From Nocardiopsis sp. YSL2 (GTDB taxonomy: Bacteria > Actinomycetota > Actinomycetes > Streptosporangiales > Streptosporangiaceae), in contig NZ_JAMOAO010000001.1 in the NCBI RefSeq assembly GCF_030555055.1, forward strand, positions 5,394,001 through 5,458,000: DNA of 64,000 nucleotides, in the 5' to 3' direction. A program made the translations under genes and the position numbers. The notes under the pieces were generated by a model. It made no database searches. It saw nothing but the letters and a program-made list of their open reading frames with translations, and was not told where the DNA came from. Below are positions 61,264 to 64,000 of this stretch, in pieces (positions within the stretch are counted from its first letter, which is position 1; each line of letters begins with the position of its first letter).

Positions 61264-62330
61264 TCGATCCCCTGCGCCCGCGCTACCTGGCCCTGGTCGC
61301 CACGGCGGCCGCCGTGCTGATGACCGCCGCCTGCGGCGGCACCACCATCGACGACGCTGCCGAGGAGTCGGGCGGTTCCGGCCCGACCGGCACCGCCGAC
61401 CCCGACGCGGAGATCCCCGAGGGCCTGAAGATCGACTTCCTGCCCAAGCAGCTCAACAACCCCTACTCCGACATCGTCAACGCCGGTGGCGCGCAGGCCG
61501 TGGAGGAGCTGGCGGGCGAGTACACCGAGCGCGGCGGCACCGAGCCCACCGCCGACTCCCAGGTGGAGTACATCAACGCCGCCAGCCAGGCCGCCAGCGA
61601 CGTCATCGTCATCGCCGCCAACGACCCCGACGCGGTCTGCCCGGCCCTCAACGAGGCCCGCGACAACGGCGCCGCCATCGTCGGCTACGACTCCAACGCC
61701 AACTGCACCGACGTGTTCGTCAACCAGTCCTCCGACGACCTGATCGGCCGCGCGCTGGTGGAGATGATCTCCGCACAGCTCGACGGCGAGGGCACCTTCG
61801 CGGTCCTGTCGGCGACCCCCAACGCCACGAACCAGAACACCTGGATCGCGGCGATGGAGGAGATCCTGCAGGAGGACGAGTACGCTGACCTGGAACTGGT
61901 CGACACCGTCTACGGCAACGACGACGACCTGGAGTCCTTCCAGGAGATGCAGGGCCTGATGCAGTCCTACCCGGACCTGGACGGCGTCGTGTCGCCGACC
62001 ACCGTGGGCATCTCCGCCGCGGCACGCTACGTCAGCGACTCCGAGTACAAGGGCGAGGTCGCCATCACCGGTCTGGGCACGCCCAACCAGATGCGCGAGT
62101 TCGTCCACGACGGCACCGTCGAGGAGTTCGCCCTGTGGAACCCGCACGAGCTGGGCTACCTGGCCGGCTACACCGGCGCCGCGCTCAAGGCCGGACAGAT
62201 CACCGGCGCCGAGGGCGAGACCTTCACCGCCGGTGAGCTGGGCGAGTACACGGTCGGCGAGGACGGCGAGGTCGTGCTCGGCCCGCCGACGGTGTTCAAC
62301 GAGGACAACATCGACGACTTCGACTTCTAG
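61260..62330 (+). CDS. rhaS: Rhamnose ABC importer substrate-binding lipoprotein
   Basis: Protein of 356 residues. The signal peptide ends in the lipobox MTAAC (Cys ~25), followed by an acidic linker and a type I (RbsB-like) binding fold (KIDFLPKQLNNPYSDIVNAGGAQAVEEL, ADSQVEYINAASQAASDVIVIAANDPDA, AITGLGTPNQMREFVHDGTV). It matches rhamnose-binding proteins and not ribose-binding ones. Last gene before a strong hairpin. Confidence 0.9.
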   Translation: MIDPLRPRYLALVATAAAVLMTAACGGTTIDDAAEESGGSGPTGTADPDAEIPEGLKIDFLPKQLNNPYSDIVNAGGAQAVEELAGEYTERGGTEPTADSQVEYINAASQAASDVIVIAANDPDAVCPALNEARDNGAAIVGYDSNANCTDVFVNQSSDDLIGRALVEMISAQLDGEGTFAVLSATPNATNQNTWIAAMEEILQEDEYADLELVDTVYGNDDDLESFQEMQGLMQSYPDLDGVVSPTTVGISAAARYVSDSEYKGEVAITGLGTPNQMREFVHDGTVEEFALWNPHELGYLAGYTGAALKAGQITGAEGETFTAGELGEYTVGEDGEVVLGPPTVFNEDNIDDFDF

Positions 62331-62341
62331 ATTCCTCCTCC

Positions 62342-62368
62342 GGGCGGGCCGCTCCGGGCGGCCCGCCC
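62342..62368 (+). terminator. Hairpin after rhaS
   Basis: Perfect 11-base arms GGGCGGGCCGC (62342-62352) and GCGGCCCGCCC (62358-62368) around a 5-base loop, 12 bases past the rhaS stop and before rhaM. No T-run. It could attenuate rather than end transcription, since rhaM has no obvious promoter of its own. Confidence 0.6.
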
Positions 62369-62480
62369 GCCCACCCGTCACCCGCCACCGGCCGAGGGGC
62401 ACTTCGTGCGGGGGCGTCCACCCTCAACGGACGCCTTCGGCGCGGTGCCCGCCCGTCCGCCCACCCGGAAGAAGAATCCC

Positions 62481-62798
62481 TTGCAGCGCGTCTGCTTCAT
62501 CCTGAAGGTCCGCCAGGAGCGCCTGGAGGAGTACAAGGAACGGCACGCCGCCGTCTGGCCCGAGATGCGCGCGGCGCTCAGCGAGACCGGATGGCACAAC
62601 TACTCGCTCTTCTGCACCGACGACGGCATGGTCGTGGGCTACCTGGAGACCGAGGACTTCGAGGCGGCCCGCGCCGCGATGGCCCGCACCGACGTCAACG
62701 AGCGCTGGCAGGCCGAGATGGCGCCCTTCTTCGAGGGACTGCCCGGCCGCCCCGACGAGGGCATGCTCCCGCTCACCGAGATCTTCCACCTGGCCTGA
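62481..62798 (+). CDS. rhaM: L-rhamnose mutarotase
   Basis: Protein of 105 residues from TTG 62481 (GGAAGAAG upstream), the usual RhaM/YiiL length. QRVCFILKVRQERLEEYKERHAAVWPEMRAAL and the conserved TGWHNYSLFCTDDGMVVGYLE match the family. It interconverts the anomers of L-rhamnose so that the isomerase receives its preferred form. A GTG at 62406 would give a longer N-terminus unlike the family. Cytoplasmic. Confidence 0.9.
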   Translation: MQRVCFILKVRQERLEEYKERHAAVWPEMRAALSETGWHNYSLFCTDDGMVVGYLETEDFEAARAAMARTDVNERWQAEMAPFFEGLPGRPDEGMLPLTEIFHLA

Positions 62799-62839
62799 CC
62801 CACGACACCGACCCGCTCCCCCTGTCGAAAGGCTTCCGG

Positions 62840-64000
62840 ATGTCCCCCCGCACCGCCCCCCGCACCCGCCTCCTGACCTCGGCGCTGGCTCTGACGCTGG
62901 CCGTCCCCCTCGCGGGCGCCCTGGGGTCCCCGGCCGCCGCGGCCGCCGAACCCTCGGCCACGCCCCTGGGACAGCAGACCCTGGACGAGCGGGCCCTGTA
63001 CTTCGTCTCCTACGACGGACTCGTCAACAACGGCTCCTACCAGCAGTCCGGCATCATCACCCATGGCGACCACCAGTACGCCGCCTGGTACACCGAGACC
63101 CGGCACGCCGTCCTGGCCCGCCGCGGTCTCGACGGCGGCGAATGGCAGACCCTGGAGCTGCCGCACCGGCTCAGCGTCGACGACTCGCACAACAGCATCT
63201 CGCTGGGCGTGTCCGCCGAGGACCGCAGCCTGCACGTGGCCATGGACACCCACAACAACCGCGTCTACTACACGCGCTCGGCCGAGGGCCTGCTGTCCGG
63301 CGACGCCCCCTGGTCCCTCGACTCCTTCGAGCCGATCAGCCGGGACCTGGCCGGGCTGGACCTCGGATCGATCACCTACCCCCGGTTCATCAGTGCCCCC
63401 GACGACGGGCTGCAGCTCGCCTACCGGACCGGCGGATCCGGCAACGGCACCCTGGAGCTGGCCGAGTACGACGGGGACGACGGCGGCGACGGCCACTGGA
63501 CGCACCTGGGCGCGTGGTCCTCCCCCGAGGGCTCCTACGCGGCCAACGGCGCGGTGAGCACCAGCCGCAACATGTACCTGCACGGCATCGGCTACGGCGA
63601 CGACGGCCGACTGCACGCGTCGTTCACCTGGCGCGAGACCGCCGCGGGAGGCGACATCCTCTGCCACCCCGGCGGACTGTCCAACCACGACACCGGCTAC
63701 GTCTACAGCGACGACGAGGGCCGCACCTGGCGCACCGACGACGGCTCCGTGGCCGCGGTCACCGGCACCTCGCAGCGGGTGTCCGTGGACACCCCCGGCC
63801 ACGTGGTCGACCCCCTGCCGCTGAACTACGCGCTGATGAACCAGGAGTCGCAGGCGGTCGACGGCGAGGGCAACCCGCACGTCCTGATCAGCTACCGGCC
63901 GGGGCGGTTCGGGCACTGCTCCACCGACTTCGCCCGCGACCGCCGGAACCAGGGGTACGTCTTCCACCTGTACCAGGACGACGCGGGCCAGTGGCACAAG
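62840..64000 (+). CDS. Secreted BNR_4 beta-propeller protein (3' end outside window)
   Basis: Open to the window edge (387 codons). A Sec signal peptide ends near SPAAAAA-E. The next 330 residues have the BNR_4 pattern, with ALYFVSYDGLVNNGSYQQSG, YAAWYTETRHAVLARR, VDDSHNSISLGVS, HVAMDTHNNRVYYTRS and DEGRTWRTDDGS. This seven-bladed propeller family includes ulvan lyases (PL24/PL25) and the rhamnosyl-glucuronan hydrolase family GH145. The His of DDSHN and DTHNN are candidate active-site residues. Adjacent to rhamnose uptake genes, it may release rhamnose-containing sugars from a polysaccharide outside the cell. The exact activity is unproven. Confidence 0.8.
   Translation, partial: MSPRTAPRTRLLTSALALTLAVPLAGALGSPAAAAAEPSATPLGQQTLDERALYFVSYDGLVNNGSYQQSGIITHGDHQYAAWYTETRHAVLARRGLDGGEWQTLELPHRLSVDDSHNSISLGVSAEDRSLHVAMDTHNNRVYYTRSAEGLLSGDAPWSLDSFEPISRDLAGLDLGSITYPRFISAPDDGLQLAYRTGGSGNGTLELAEYDGDDGGDGHWTHLGAWSSPEGSYAANGAVSTSRNMYLHGIGYGDDGRLHASFTWRETAAGGDILCHPGGLSNHDTGYVYSDDEGRTWRTDDGSVAAVTGTSQRVSVDTPGHVVDPLPLNYALMNQESQAVDGEGNPHVLISYRPGRFGHCSTDFARDRRNQGYVFHLYQDDAGQWHK

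Noticed and set aside
1..64000. tRNA, rRNA, CRISPR array, insertion sequence or prophage
   Set aside because: I looked for TPsiC-loop-like GTTCGANTC motifs with acceptor stems, spaced direct repeats, transposase and integrase proteins on both strands and saw none.

Overview
The window is very GC-rich, densely coded DNA. It carries GTG and TTG starts, many ATGA/GTGA/TTGA start-stop overlaps, LAL-type LuxR, PaaX and Methyltransf_19 genes, and a blaL-blaA-blaB-like locus. This points to a chromosomal stretch of a filamentous actinomycete, most likely Nocardiopsis or a close Nocardiopsaceae relative (inferred from gene content; no rRNA or other marker is present). I found no tRNA, rRNA, CRISPR array, insertion sequence or integrase.

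Left edge (1-5543): the end of a RiPP operon with a YcaO cyclodehydratase (5' end outside the window), a SagB-type azoline dehydrogenase and two ABC half-exporters, all translationally coupled. 5.7-10.6 kb: a MerR regulator with its own 19-bp-spacer promoter, a large LAL/LuxR regulator and two small lipoproteins. 10.9-15.1 kb: an ice-binding (DUF3494) gene broken by one in-frame TAA, then adhE behind nested Crp-like palindromes. 15.1-16.1 kb is a poorly coding, lower-GC stretch. 16-20.7 kb holds housekeeping and accessory genes (HAD dehalogenase, mug, hydrolase, GNAT/PaaX pair, VOC protein). 20.8-23.3 kb: an unrecognised winged-helix/Cys-rich protein behind two hairpins, YchJ and DUF3817. 23.4-26.2 kb: a class A beta-lactamase divergent from a LysR regulator and a penicillin-recognising BlaB-like protein.

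L-rhamnose catabolism is split between two loci. rhaI, the bifunctional aldolase/dehydrogenase and rhaB lie at 26.7-31.5 kb. A LacI regulator, the ABC importer (rhaT, P, Q, S), the mutarotase rhaM and a secreted BNR_4 beta-propeller protein lie at 56.2-64 kb. Palindromes of the form TGAAACGTTTCA sit in front of both loci and of the regulator, so one LacI protein probably controls both. Between them are an ArsR/SRPBCC pair behind twin operators, assorted enzymes, a TetR/MFS efflux pair, a GH3 glycosidase with a LacI-controlled sugar ABC importer (47-54 kb), and an AraC/nitrilase pair.

The most interesting region is 40.6-46.8 kb. A seven-gene minus-strand operon encodes GTP cyclohydrolase II, a CDP-alcohol phosphatidyltransferase, a BchC-like dehydrogenase, a 6-pyruvoyl-tetrahydropterin-synthase homologue lacking its catalytic residues, a GT4 glycosyltransferase, a methyltransferase and an LPG-synthase-TM-type membrane protein. 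A convergent creatininase-family hydrolase overlaps it tail to tail. The set looks like a pathway from a GTP-derived pyrimidine or pterin to a glycosylated, perhaps lipid-linked, product that I cannot assign to any known pathway.
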